Source: Bradyrhizobium uaiense | GTDB taxonomy: Bacteria > Pseudomonadota > Alphaproteobacteria > Rhizobiales > Xanthobacteraceae | Reading direction: 5' to 3' | NCBI RefSeq assembly: GCF_010811875.1 | Contig: NZ_VKHP01000056.1 | Location: 1-40,126 of the forward strand | DNA: 40,126 bases | Shown here: one piece after another, positions 23,602-32,273 of the stretch | Numbering within the stretch: position 1 is the stretch's first letter | Layout: each line of letters begins with the position of its first letter | The notes under the pieces: generated by a model | What the model saw: only the letters and a program-made list of their open reading frames with translations | The model's database searches: none | Told to the model about the DNA's origin: nothing | Made by a program: the position numbers and the translations under genes

Positions 23602-24957
23602 ATGAACCTCGCCGAGATTGCCAAACGTGTTCTCCCGATGCTGGTGTTGCTGATAGCGGCCGTGACGGCGGCTCCGACGCCGGCGCAGTCGGCAGGGTGG
23701 GAACTGGTGTTCTCGGACGAGTTCAACGGCGACAAGCTCGATCGTAACAAATGGGCCACGCGTTATCTCTATTCGAACGAGACGATGGACCACTTCAACG
23801 ATGAGAACCAGCGCTATCGCGATGGCCACATCGTGGCGGATGGCGTTCTGAACCTGATTGCGAAGAAGATGCCGGGGTCGCCGAGCCTGTACGAATCCGC
23901 GATGATCCGCAGTCATCAAACGTTCTACTACGGGTATTATGAAGCTCGCGTGTTTCTGCCCAACGCCAAGGGAATCTGGCCGGCGTTCTGGCTCGAGGCC
24001 GACTACGACATCGACGGCAAGACCTGGCATCCGCCGGAGATCGACATCTTCGAGTATGTGATCAATGGCGTCGAGGACAAGGCAAATTCGCTGCATTCGA
24101 ACGTGGTGGCACCCATCGATCCAAAGCAATACACCTACGTCGATCGTTCCTTTGAGCTCAAGTTCCAGAACATGTATGGAAGCGAGGATCTCAACCAGGG
24201 CTGGCATATCGTTGGCTTCGTGTGGGCGCCGGACAAGATTTCGATGTTCTGGGATGGCAAGCTGATCTACACGCGCAACTATCAGTGGCTGCGTAGCGAC
24301 GGAAAGCTTGGGCCGCCCGCGCATGTAGATCTGAACTTCGCTGTTGGCGGCAGCAAGTGGGCAGGACGGCACGGCATTGACGAGGCCGCGTTTCCGCAGA
24401 CCTTCAAGATCGACTATGTGCGCGTATGCCAGTACACGACCTCCGACCAAGGTGGCCGGCAATGCGGGCGGAGCCAATTGACGCCGGATCCGAAGCAGTT
24501 CGGCTATTCTGCGCCAGTTAACGATATGGCGAAGCCGGCGTTCCTGGCCGTTAACAAGGTGGTCGCAGGCAAGCAGCCCAACGCCGGCGTCCTCGCGTTG
24601 AGCACTGGCGACAACCTCAATGTCGAAATACCGATCAAAGTCCCAGCCGACTATCCATCCAATCGGACGCTTCAACTGACCGTTTACGACAAGGCGACAG
24701 GGTCTATTGTGTCGTCGGCCGATACCAAACTGCAGGTCCAACCCGACAAAGAGCGGACCGACGGCCCCACCATTGCCGTGGCTTCTCTGCCTGCCATTCA
24801 GCGCCCTGGAAACTATATCCTATTTGGCCGACTGTCCGCACAGGTTGCCAACAGCACGTTGTCCAGTCCGGTGACTTGCAGCACGGACGTCGTCCAGCCC
24901 CCGAAGGCCACGGTGTGCAAGCTGTTGAACCTGGATGTGCAGGCGCAGTCGCACTGA
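23602..24957 (+). CDS. Secreted GH16 glycanase (ExoK-like, endo-beta-glycosidase)
   Basis: A 451-residue exported hydrolase. Sec signal peptide at 1-31 (core MLVLLIAAVTAA). The GH16 domain spans about 32-290: WELVFSDEFNG near its start, GIWPAFWL at 124-131 and the catalytic ExDxxE motif E146-I-D148-I-F-E151 (nucleophile Glu146, acid/base Glu151). The C-terminal 150 residues (about 300-451) form a beta-rich domain with ADYPSNRTLQLTVYDK, perhaps carbohydrate-binding. Enzymes of this type cut EPS during synthesis to yield low-molecular-weight polymer, as ExoK does with succinoglycan, or release it from the cell. It is transcribed alone and divergently from GT25. A second GH16 protein (32274-33605) has a different export signal and domain order. 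The exact glycosidic bond cut is not predictable. Confidence 0.95.
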   Translation: MNLAEIAKRVLPMLVLLIAAVTAAPTPAQSAGWELVFSDEFNGDKLDRNKWATRYLYSNETMDHFNDENQRYRDGHIVADGVLNLIAKKMPGSPSLYESAMIRSHQTFYYGYYEARVFLPNAKGIWPAFWLEADYDIDGKTWHPPEIDIFEYVINGVEDKANSLHSNVVAPIDPKQYTYVDRSFELKFQNMYGSEDLNQGWHIVGFVWAPDKISMFWDGKLIYTRNYQWLRSDGKLGPPAHVDLNFAVGGSKWAGRHGIDEAAFPQTFKIDYVRVCQYTTSDQGGRQCGRSQLTPDPKQFGYSAPVNDMAKPAFLAVNKVVAGKQPNAGVLALSTGDNLNVEIPIKVPADYPSNRTLQLTVYDKATGSIVSSADTKLQVQPDKERTDGPTIAVASLPAIQRPGNYILFGRLSAQVANSTLSSPVTCSTDVVQPPKATVCKLLNLDVQAQSH

Positions 24958-25032
24958 GGCCGCAGCCTCGGGGGAGGCATCGCGCCACGCTGTCATCCAT
25001 GCCCACCGACGGACGGTGGCATGGCCTGTTGG

Positions 25033-25839
25033 CTAGGCGCGCTCGGCTCCGAAGAATTCGCGCCGTAATTTCGGTGTCAGGAATCTGAGCGACAGTGCGG
25101 TCTTAATGAAGCGGAGCGGATTGGCGAGCGTTGCCTTCTTGAAGAAAGTTGCGATCAGCCCCGGGGAGTTGCTATGGGCTCCCGGATGGCCGACGCGATA
25201 GATCGCGCCGAAGAAGGGCAGCGCCTTCAGCGGGGTGCCCGCCGCGGCCAGCTCCTGGGCGACGGCGATATGGCTGCCAAGCATGCGCTTCAGGTACTCG
25301 TCCGCATCGTTTCCCTTGAGCTTCTCCAGATCATACAGCCGTGCGTTGATGATGTGGGATGTGCCGCACAGCATGAAGAACTTGGGAATGGCTCCGAGCA
25401 GCGGGGTGCCTTCGCTCCACATGTAGCCGCGATCGATATACCAGCCATTGTCATCGGGATGCCGCGCCACGTAGTCGGCAAGGCGGGAGCTGACGAAATC
25501 GTCGTCGTCGACGATCATGAAGAAGGTCGTGTTCTGTGCGGCCAGCATTCCAGCGCGCACGCGGCGTCCCTTGTCAATGCGGAAGAAATCGCGAAAAACC
25601 TCAACATCGTCAGTAGCAGTGCGGTCATGCTGCGGGTTCGGAGCAAAGTCGACGCGCTCGATGGAGAAGCCTTTCGGCACATCTGGGAGGTCTGCACCAT
25701 TGTTCGCCACAATGATGGCTTGCCAGCGGTCACTATTCTGACCCGAGATCGATGTTATGGTTTGCGCAAGCCGCGCCTTGAGAGCGTCCCAGTTCTTGGA
25801 ATTTGCCGGATGGCGAACCGGTATGATGAAGGTCAACAT
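25033..25839 (-). CDS. GT2-like glycosyltransferase
   Basis: A 268-residue protein starting at the ATG at 25839 (MLTFIIPVRHPANSKNW), which gives the typical first beta strand of GT-A enzymes. The frame runs 71 residues further upstream without protein-like character. IIVANNGAD (42-50) replaces the usual DDGS loop, and the metal-binding site is a run of four Asp (111-114, MIVDDDDF). The acceptor region contains a long helical segment, followed by a basic C-terminus (LRREFFGAERA). It stands alone, convergent with the GH16 gene and divergent from the second acyltransferase. The departure from the classic DxSxD loop leaves the family within GT2 uncertain. Confidence 0.85.
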   Translation of the reverse strand: MLTFIIPVRHPANSKNWDALKARLAQTITSISGQNSDRWQAIIVANNGADLPDVPKGFSIERVDFAPNPQHDRTATDDVEVFRDFFRIDKGRRVRAGMLAAQNTTFFMIVDDDDFVSSRLADYVARHPDDNGWYIDRGYMWSEGTPLLGAIPKFFMLCGTSHIINARLYDLEKLKGNDADEYLKRMLGSHIAVAQELAAAGTPLKALPFFGAIYRVGHPGAHSNSPGLIATFFKKATLANPLRFIKTALSLRFLTPKLRREFFGAERA

Positions 25840-25986
25840 GAATTGTCTCGCATGGACGTCGTGGGCTCTGATGCGCATCGCGCGATGGCTTCGCCAGGGT
25901 AGCATGCCCGGTTGGCGCAGTAGATGCATAGCAGCAAGTTCACATGAACTCTCAGCGGGAGGTTTGTGGCAAAGCTGTGAAGCGAA

Positions 25987-26007
25987 GTGCCTCTTGCGTG
26001 TGCAAGG
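25987..26007. promoter_or_regulatory. Recurring intergenic motif, copy 1
   Basis: GTGCCTCTTGCGTGTGCA (from 25987) matches GTGCCTCTTGCATGTGCA (from 28631) at 17 of 18 positions. The core TTGCRTGTGCAR is dyad-like (TTGC with GCAA). It lies about 100 bases upstream of the acyltransferase gene at 26105. The 265-base interval 25840-26104 that contains it shows nothing else. Confidence 0.35.
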
Positions 26008-26104
26008 AATCCTTGTCCCCTCGTGAAGGCTCCCCGACCAGCGTCGGAACAATCCGGTATCCGCTGATCGTTCAGCGCAATTTTCCCTTTTTATGTGACG
26101 GCTG

Positions 26105-27238
26105 ATGACTCCTGGAACGGCGTTGGATCAAAAATCCTCCACGCAACTATTGACCATCCAATATCTGCGCGGCGTCGCGGCGGTGATGGTGGTCCTGCAC
26201 CACATCAGAAATCCATGGCCGAATCTGTACAACCCGCTCGAGGCGTTCGACATGGGCGAGGCCGGTGTCGATATCTTCTTCATCATCAGCGGCGTGGTGA
26301 TGTACGTGTCGTCGCGGGTTGAATCGCCCGCGGTCTTCGCCGGATTGCGGCTCATTCGCGTCGCGCCTCTGTACTGGGTTCTGACGCTCTGTGCGGCGAG
26401 CCTCCTCCTGCTGTCGGGTGGCGCCAAGCCCGGCTTTGCGCTCGCAAACGACGTGGTGCTTTCCGCGATGTTCGTTCCACACCACAGCTCGATCTTTTCC
26501 GGCACCATTTGGCCGGTGCTGAATCCGGGCTGGACCCTGTATTTCGAAATGTTCTTCTATCTGATCTTTGCGATCGGCCTCTTTTTTCGCAAACCGCTGC
26601 TGATTTCGCTTTGCCTGATTTCGCTGCTCGTTGTGTTCGGGCTGTTTGTCTCGACCGATGAATCGATCTTTCACACCTATACGCACCCTCTTCTGATGTA
26701 CACGCACCCGCTGATGCTGGAGTTTGCGGCGGGCATCGTGTTGGGATGGTTGTTCCTGAACGGGAGGATCCCGAATGTCTGGCTGCTGTTACCGATAGGG
26801 TTCCTGGCGCTGTTCGCGGCGCATGTCGTGCGGCTTCCGTACCTGTTCCTGCAGAACGGATTATGCGCGGCATTGATCATGGTCGGAGCGATCGCGGCCG
26901 AACGATCATTCAAGATTCGCGACATCGGATGGCTTCGCTTGCTGGGGGATGCGAGCTACTCGATCTATCTCACCCATGCTCTGACGCTCTTCGTGGTTCG
27001 CCGCCTGTTTCTTCGGCTGCCATTGGAAGGCGTGCTGCAGTTTGCGTCATTTGCAGTTCTCGCTGCTGCGGTCTCGCTGCTGGTGGGATTTGTGGTCTAC
27101 TTCAAGGTCGAGCGCCCGATGACGCGTTGGCTACGCTCGCAATTTCTTACCGTCTTCGCGGTCGAGCGTCGGGGTGCGCGCCAGCGATTGCGGAAGGCAA
27201 GCTCGCCGGTCTCGGTGGCCCAGTCGGCGGGTGAGTAG
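26105..27238 (+). CDS. Acyltransferase-3 family membrane protein, copy 2
   Basis: A 377-residue polytopic acyltransferase, paralogous to the protein at 18563-19573. It shares QYLR at the start of helix 1, the R-x10-H signature (Arg22 to His33), GEAGVDIFFIISGVVMY, NPGWTLYFEMFFY and LLGDASYSIYLTH near the C-terminus. It would O-acylate the EPS repeat unit at the membrane. Two such enzymes suggest acylation of two positions or with two acyl groups. Residues from about 192 to 204 show a short in-frame duplication (YTHPLLM then YTHPLM) where the paralogue has a single YTDPIM. The gene is alone on the plus strand, with a terminator-like hairpin about 200 bases after its stop. Confidence 0.93.
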   Translation: MTPGTALDQKSSTQLLTIQYLRGVAAVMVVLHHIRNPWPNLYNPLEAFDMGEAGVDIFFIISGVVMYVSSRVESPAVFAGLRLIRVAPLYWVLTLCAASLLLLSGGAKPGFALANDVVLSAMFVPHHSSIFSGTIWPVLNPGWTLYFEMFFYLIFAIGLFFRKPLLISLCLISLLVVFGLFVSTDESIFHTYTHPLLMYTHPLMLEFAAGIVLGWLFLNGRIPNVWLLLPIGFLALFAAHVVRLPYLFLQNGLCAALIMVGAIAAERSFKIRDIGWLRLLGDASYSIYLTHALTLFVVRRLFLRLPLEGVLQFASFAVLAAAVSLLVGFVVYFKVERPMTRWLRSQFLTVFAVERRGARQRLRKASSPVSVAQSAGE

Positions 27239-27565
27239 TGCGGGAACTGCCCTGCCTAATTCTTGAGCGAACTCTTGCGGAGCGGACTTCTCTTTCTTGC
27301 GTTTCTCTCGCGGAAGTGAGCCGGTCACGAATGCACGTGGCGCAGAGGCGCTCTGCAATCTGCGGTCCTCGGCAAGATTGCCGGGACCCCCGTGGACGTC
27401 ACGGCGTTAAGTGTGAGCTTCCCTTGAAGCTCGATTGCCAGGCCAGGTTGCGGAACCGGCAACCCTCATAATCATTTTTGGGCACGTCCCACCAACGTTC
27501 TGACTTCGTCACTGAGCTCCAGCACTCGTCACGCGGTCGCGTGACCATATCGGGACGATCAAGAG
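27239..27565. other. Gene-free interval with hairpins
   Basis: No coding frame is convincing. GAGCTTC (27415-27421) and GAAGCTC (27426-27432) form a perfect seven-base-pair hairpin with a CCTT loop. A second hairpin followed by T residues is listed separately. The promoter of the GT14 gene at 27566 should lie after it or overlap it. Confidence 0.4.
27446..27479 (+). terminator. Probable Rho-independent terminator
   Basis: GGTTGC (27446-27451) pairs with GCAACC (27459-27464) across a seven-base loop, and an AT-rich stretch with five T residues (27475-27479) follows. The stem is short, and the distance of about 200 bases from the acyltransferase stop is long, so confidence is moderate. Confidence 0.4.
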
Positions 27566-28471
27566 ATGAATGTTGCATACCTCATTCTTGCCCACAATCG
27601 GCCGGAGCAGCTTGCCCGGCTGGTTCGCGAACTCCAGGCGCCGTCCTCGGAGGTGTTTGTGCATATCGATGCCCATTCCGACATCGATCCGTTCCGGCGG
27701 GCGGTCGGTTCCCATGCGCAGTTCACGGTGAATCGAATTCCGAGTCAGTGGAGCGACTATTCGTTGATCAGGGCTGCCTTTCTGCTGATCGAGGCGGCCT
27801 TGGCGGCACCGCGCCGCTACGACTATCTGGTCTTGATCAGCGGCACGGATTATCCGCTGCGCTCGGCGGGCGAGATCGAGGATTTCTTTCGCCAGAACAA
27901 CGGCATCGAATTCATCGATTCGGTTGCGATGCCGTCCGAGGCCGCCGCAAAGCCGCTTTCGCGCCTGACCCGCTACAAGGGCCGTCCGGGACCAGTCGGC
28001 TGGTGGGTCGGCAAGAGCCGCAGGGTGCTTGGAGAACTTGGCGTGATGCCGGTGCTGCGCGACTACAAGAGGTGGTTGGGCGAGTTCGTCCCCCACGCCG
28101 GCAACCAATGGTGGGCTCTGACGCGCGACGCTTGCATCTACATCCAGAGATTCGCAGCCGATCATCCCAAGTTTATGAAGTTTTATGAGAACACCCATGT
28201 GCCGGATGAGATGGTGTTTCAGACCATCCTTGCGAACTCGCCGTTTCGTTCGAACATGCGGCGCAGCATCACCTATTCGGACTGGAGTGGAGGCGGAGCA
28301 AATCCGTCAGAGATCGGCGAACGCCATATTGCGATGTTCCGCGCCAATCCCTGCATGCGGATAGATGGCATCTACGGTTCCGGCGAGCTTTTGTTTTGTC
28401 GCAAGGTTACCGACGCCGCCGTCTCCGATCAACTTGCGGCCATGATCCGGCGACGGAACGCGCGCATGTGA
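27566..28471 (+). CDS. Family 14 (core-2/I-branching) glycosyltransferase
   Basis: A 301-residue protein of the beta-1,6-N-acetylglucosaminyltransferase type. It starts MNVAYLILAHNRPEQL, has VFVHIDAHSD (30-39), SGTDYPLR at 92-99, GNQWWALTRD at 179-188 and VPDEMVFQT at 212-220. These are the conserved blocks of GT14, which add a branching sugar with inversion, without a DxD metal site. Animal homologues are Golgi enzymes; bacterial ones occur in capsule and EPS clusters, where donors are less certain (GlcNAc or xylose). The product is soluble or peripheral with no membrane helix. It is transcribed alone between two regulatory intervals. Confidence 0.93.
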   Translation: MNVAYLILAHNRPEQLARLVRELQAPSSEVFVHIDAHSDIDPFRRAVGSHAQFTVNRIPSQWSDYSLIRAAFLLIEAALAAPRRYDYLVLISGTDYPLRSAGEIEDFFRQNNGIEFIDSVAMPSEAAAKPLSRLTRYKGRPGPVGWWVGKSRRVLGELGVMPVLRDYKRWLGEFVPHAGNQWWALTRDACIYIQRFAADHPKFMKFYENTHVPDEMVFQTILANSPFRSNMRRSITYSDWSGGGANPSEIGERHIAMFRANPCMRIDGIYGSGELLFCRKVTDAAVSDQLAAMIRRRNARM

Positions 28472-28896
28472 CACGCTCTCGTCGCATTGCTCGCATTTGA
28501 TGCCCAAGGAAGCCGTGCGCGATTATGTCTGCCGACGCAGATCACGTCAGGCGTGGTGTCCCTGCTACAATTCGGTCGCATTTCGGAGCTGGTAAAGGGT
28601 TGATCCGCACAGTGATCGCGAAGGGTAGGCGTGCCTCTTGCATGTGCAGGTCTGATTACGTGCCAGCGGTCTCCTCGGCTGATTGGCGGCACACGGGCCG
28701 CGCGGCCCGAGCCGGGCGCACGTTCGGCTGATCCCCGTTTCCAGGACCGTTTGATGGCAACCAAGTCGCATGGACGTCGGAAGCTGCCCGCACACCAATT
28801 GGCCGCGCGCGAGCAGATCTTTGCACGGTTCGATACATTCAGCGCGCCCGCCGGTGACTGCACCCGAAACATCACGAGCCGGGAAGAGCACTGCTG
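28472..28896. other. Gene-free interval upstream of the flippase gene
   Basis: No credible gene in about 425 bases. It holds the second copy of the TTGCRTGTGCAR motif (28631-28650) and a 16-bp perfect palindrome, CGGGCCGCGCGGCCCG (28694-28709). A GGGAAGAG stretch about ten bases before the ATG is the ribosome binding site of the flippase gene. Confidence 0.4.
28631..28650. promoter_or_regulatory. Recurring intergenic motif, copy 2
   Basis: GTGCCTCTTGCATGTGCAGG matches the motif at 25987 at 17 of the first 18 positions. Both copies lie upstream of plus-strand transcripts of the locus, here about 250 bases before the flippase gene. Confidence 0.35.
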
Positions 28897-30402
28897 ATGG
28901 TCGGCACGGAGCCTAGCAACCGTACACACGCCGTTCGCGCGATCCGGGGCGTGTTCTGGTCGAGCGTCAATTCGGTCATCCCGTCGCTCGCCGGTTTTCT
29001 CGTTTTCCTGGTGACATCGCGCTATCTCGGTCCGGCGGATTTCGGCGCCGTCGCCCTTGCCGGCAGTCTGGTCGCACTGCTCGCGGTGCTGTTGCCGACG
29101 GGGTTTGCCGAGGCGATCGTTCAAAGATCGTCCGTGGACGATATTCATCTCGACTCTACGTTCTGGGCTGCATCGATCTGCGCGCTCGTCGCGTATGCCG
29201 TGCTTGCGATCTGCGCTGGACCGTTCAGCCGATTGCTCGGCTCGGATTGGGTCGCCGTGCTGCTGCCCGTCGCGGGACTCAGGTTGTTCGCGGATGCCGC
29301 CGGCATCGTCCCGCAGGCCATCATCACGCGAAGAATGTCCTTTGAATTGATTGCCGGCCGGACATTGCTTGCGACGATGGTATCGTCAGCGCTGACCGTG
29401 CTGCTACTCTTGGCCGGCTACGGCGTCTGGGCGCTGCTCATTGCGCAGCTATCTTCATCGGTCACCGCGGCGGTGGCCGCGATGTGGGGAGCTGGCTGGC
29501 GGCCGAAATTCCGTATCAGCCTGGATGCGCTCAAGTCGCTCGCGCGGTACGGCGCGTTTTCGTCGGGGACTCGTGCCATGCAGGCTCTGACGACGCAGGC
29601 AGATCCGGCGATCGTGGGGCTTTATCTGGGGCCGCATCAGGCGGGCATCTATGCCTTTTCCCGGAATCTGTTCCAAATGATCCTCAACGTCCTGGCGACG
29701 CCGATCGGCGCGGTGGCGCACCCGATGTTCTCGTCGATCCAGGAGAATGTGGATCGGGTCAGGAAGGGCTTCCTGCTCGCGACGTTTCTGTCTTCGGCGT
29801 TGTCGTTTCCGGTCTTCATCGGGTTTGCGATGGTGGCGGACCTCGCGGTTCCCGTCGTATTCGGATCGCGCTGGATCGATACGGTCGACCCGATCCGGCT
29901 GTATTGCGGCTTGGGTCTGATGGCCTGTATCGGTGTGATTCAGGGAAGCCTCATCAACAGCCGCGGGCACGCGCATTGGTGGTTCTATTATCAACTGGCC
30001 GCCGGAACAGTCACGCTGGGCATCCTGGTGCTGATGTCGCGGTTCGGTGTAACCGCGCTGCTGGCCACCGTCCTGATCGCGACCATCGCGCGATGGCCGT
30101 TCGCCGTGGTGAAGACCTCTCGGCTGCTGTCGGAGCCGGTGTTGGAGTATCTGCGCGTCTTCGTCGGACCGGCTGGCTCAAGCATAATCATGGTCGCGGT
30201 CATTGCCGCGGTCCGGCATGTGCTTCCCGAGCTTCCACCGGTCGTTGCGTTGGGTATCAGCATTGCCGCCGGAGCACTGTCATATCTTGCGACCATGCTG
30301 GTGATTGCCAGAGATCAGGCCATGGACGTCGCGAGGCTGCTTGCCGGATCGATCGGGTCGAAGTCGCGGGGACATCAAGGCGTGACCTCGACGCCTGGTT
30401 GA
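28897..30402 (+). CDS. Wzx-type flippase (MOP superfamily, PST family)
   Basis: A 501-residue membrane protein with about fourteen helices. It moves the undecaprenyl-linked repeat unit from the cytoplasmic to the periplasmic leaflet. The N-terminal part has the family pattern (FWSSVNSVIPSLAGFLVFLVTSRYLGPADFG, about residues 20-50). Charged loops around DDIHLDSTF and a GPHQAGIYAFSRNLF segment (about 248-262) are typical of lipopolysaccharide-type flippases, as is the long even spacing of helices. It is the first gene of a rightward unit with a GT2 (105 bases on) and the pyruvyltransferase. It is the only flippase in the window and so the obvious partner of the Wzy-type and Wza/Wzc proteins. 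Confidence 0.94.
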   Translation: MVGTEPSNRTHAVRAIRGVFWSSVNSVIPSLAGFLVFLVTSRYLGPADFGAVALAGSLVALLAVLLPTGFAEAIVQRSSVDDIHLDSTFWAASICALVAYAVLAICAGPFSRLLGSDWVAVLLPVAGLRLFADAAGIVPQAIITRRMSFELIAGRTLLATMVSSALTVLLLLAGYGVWALLIAQLSSSVTAAVAAMWGAGWRPKFRISLDALKSLARYGAFSSGTRAMQALTTQADPAIVGLYLGPHQAGIYAFSRNLFQMILNVLATPIGAVAHPMFSSIQENVDRVRKGFLLATFLSSALSFPVFIGFAMVADLAVPVVFGSRWIDTVDPIRLYCGLGLMACIGVIQGSLINSRGHAHWWFYYQLAAGTVTLGILVLMSRFGVTALLATVLIATIARWPFAVVKTSRLLSEPVLEYLRVFVGPAGSSIIMVAVIAAVRHVLPELPPVVALGISIAAGALSYLATMLVIARDQAMDVARLLAGSIGSKSRGHQGVTSTPG

Positions 30403-30507
30403 ACATGTCGATTGCACCACCTGCCTCAATGATCATAATGCCGCCCGACGTTTGCTGCATTACATGTCTGTCGGTTCTCGAACCTGGCCAAGGCCCGAGC
30501 AAATAGT

Positions 30508-31365
30508 ATGCACGAAGTTGCGCTAACGTTGATCCTGTGCTCCCGCAACGGAATGAGGACCGTCGGAAAGTGCCTGGACCATATCCGGTCGATGGATGGC
30601 GCCGACGCCGTCGAGGTCGTGCTCGTCGACAACGGTTCGACGGATGGCACCTTCGCGGCCATGCAGGAGTTCTGCACGGTCAACCCGGCTCTGTGGCGCG
30701 CCATCCTGGAGACCAAACCCGGCAATTCGGCCGGTCGAAACACCGGGATTGCGGCGTCTTCCGGCGCGGTCATCCTGTTCATCGACGATGATTGTTACCC
30801 TGATCGCGGATTTGCATCGGCCTGGAGAGCGGTATTCGCGGGAGATCCCGGATTGGGCTTTGGCTCCGGAAGGATCCTGCCGTATGACGTGCGGCAGTCG
30901 CCGCTTGGTTGCAACACCAGCACCACAACACAGATACTTTCCCAGTCCACCTTTGTGCAGCGTGGCTTCGTCCAAGGGTCCAACATGGCGTTCAGGCGTC
31001 AGTGCTTGACCGATGCCGGCATGTTCGACAGCCGCTTTGGCGCCGGCACTCCGTTTGCCGGCGAGGAATGGGAAGTCGCCGTCAGGGCGTCGTACGCCGG
31101 CTGGAGGGGCGGCTACTTTCCGGAGCCGAGCGTAGCTCACGATCACGGCCGCTTTGACAGCGAAGCGTTCGTTCGCGGGCACTACTACGACATCGGCGCG
31201 GGCGCCGTATACGCCAAGCACCTTTTGACGGCGCATGCTCCTGCGACCGTCGTGGAGATCGCGCGGGACATCCGCCGACAGATCAGGAAGCGCGCCGCCG
31301 TGGGTCCGCTGTTCGGAGGAGCCGTGCAATATTATTCGACCATGCTGCGTCAGGCGCGATCATGA
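30508..31365 (+). CDS. Family 2 glycosyltransferase
   Basis: A 285-residue GT-A enzyme. LTLILCSRNGMRTVGKCL opens the fold, DNGSTD is at 41-46, GNSAGRNTGIAASSG at about 72-86 and the metal site DDDC at 93-96. The acceptor part contains QGSNMAFRRQCL and a HDHGRF segment that also occurs in the GT2 at 33616-34593, so the two are paralogues of one subgroup. There is no membrane helix. The last four bases overlap the start of the pyruvyltransferase (ATGA), showing translational coupling. The sugar added may be the one that receives pyruvate, but this is inference. Confidence 0.93.
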   Translation: MHEVALTLILCSRNGMRTVGKCLDHIRSMDGADAVEVVLVDNGSTDGTFAAMQEFCTVNPALWRAILETKPGNSAGRNTGIAASSGAVILFIDDDCYPDRGFASAWRAVFAGDPGLGFGSGRILPYDVRQSPLGCNTSTTTQILSQSTFVQRGFVQGSNMAFRRQCLTDAGMFDSRFGAGTPFAGEEWEVAVRASYAGWRGGYFPEPSVAHDHGRFDSEAFVRGHYYDIGAGAVYAKHLLTAHAPATVVEIARDIRRQIRKRAAVGPLFGGAVQYYSTMLRQARS

Positions 31366-32243
31366 AACTCTACTACTATCAGAGCACCGCACCGAACTTC
31401 GGTGACGATCTGAATAACGCACTGATGCCCAAGGTTTTCCCGTGCTTCTTCGATGAAGACGACGTGATCCTGTTCCTCGCAATCGGGTCGGTGCTGTTCG
31501 ACCACCATCCGCGGCAGGCCATGAAAGTGGTGTTTGGATCGGGATTCGGGCAGTACACCGCGGCGCCCCGGCTCGACGAGCGCTGGAAGTTCTATTGCGT
31601 TCGCGGACCGCTGACCGCGCAGGCGCTGGGACTCGACGAGCGGCTGGTCGCAGCCGATGCCGCGGTGCTGGTCAATCGTCACATGAAGAGAGAGGTCCCG
31701 AAACGCTTCAAGTTCAGCTACATTCCGCATTGGCAGAGCCTTTTGAATGGCAACTGGCCGAGGGCCTGCGAGTTGGCTGACGTCGAATTGATCGATCCGC
31801 GTTGGCCGGTCGATCGGGTCCTCGAAATGATCCAGGCCTCGAACACGGTCATTACCGAGGCGATGCACGGCGCCATCGTGGCGGACGCGCTGCGGGTGCC
31901 GTGGGTGCCCGTTCTTCCGTTCCACCGGTCTCATCGATTCAAATGGTCGGATTGGGCCGGCGCCCTCGAGATCAATCTCAGACCGTACCCGACCTTTCCT
32001 GCGACGTTGCACGACCTCTGGGTCTCCAAGACGGGCAGGGATGGCAACTGGATGTCCAGCAAGAATCGGCTGATTCAACTGGCGGTCGGAGCGGCCAATG
32101 ACACGTTGCCCTATGCCGCCGCGCGCGGACTGCGGCGGTTGAGCGAGATGGAGCCGGTACTCAGCTCCGATATCGCGCTCGCGAGGGCCGTCTCGAAGTT
32201 AGAGGAAGCGGCCGATCAGATCCGGCGAGATTTTGCTCGTTGA
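31362..32243 (+). CDS. Polysaccharide pyruvyltransferase (ExoV-like)
   Basis: A 293-residue cytoplasmic enzyme that transfers pyruvate from phosphoenolpyruvate to a sugar of the lipid-linked repeat unit as a ketal, adding negative charge. Family landmarks: NFGDDLN at 12-18, FGSGFGQY (58-65), VRGPLTAQALG (80-90), IPHW at 121-124 and TEAMHGAIVADAL at 165-177. The build matches ExoV of succinoglycan synthesis and CsaB-type proteins. The start overlaps the GT2 stop. It ends 30 bases from the convergent GH16 gene. Pyruvylated sugars are well known in rhizobial EPS. The target sugar is not known. Confidence 0.93.
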   Translation: MKLYYYQSTAPNFGDDLNNALMPKVFPCFFDEDDVILFLAIGSVLFDHHPRQAMKVVFGSGFGQYTAAPRLDERWKFYCVRGPLTAQALGLDERLVAADAAVLVNRHMKREVPKRFKFSYIPHWQSLLNGNWPRACELADVELIDPRWPVDRVLEMIQASNTVITEAMHGAIVADALRVPWVPVLPFHRSHRFKWSDWAGALEINLRPYPTFPATLHDLWVSKTGRDGNWMSSKNRLIQLAVGAANDTLPYAAARGLRRLSEMEPVLSSDIALARAVSKLEEAADQIRRDFAR

Positions 32244-32247
32244 ACGA

Positions 32248-32265
32248 GAGACGACGCCACGTCTC
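32248..32265. terminator. Hairpin between convergent genes
   Basis: GAGACG (32248-32253) pairs with CGTCTC (32260-32265) across six bases. It fills most of the 30-base gap between the pyruvyltransferase and the leftward GH16 gene and could end both messages. No T-run, so weak. Confidence 0.3.
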
Positions 32266-32273
32266 GACAGGCT

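Noticed and set aside
23452..24741. Minus-strand 429-residue open frame
   Set aside because: Antisense to the GH16 gene with its catalytic motif; no family features.
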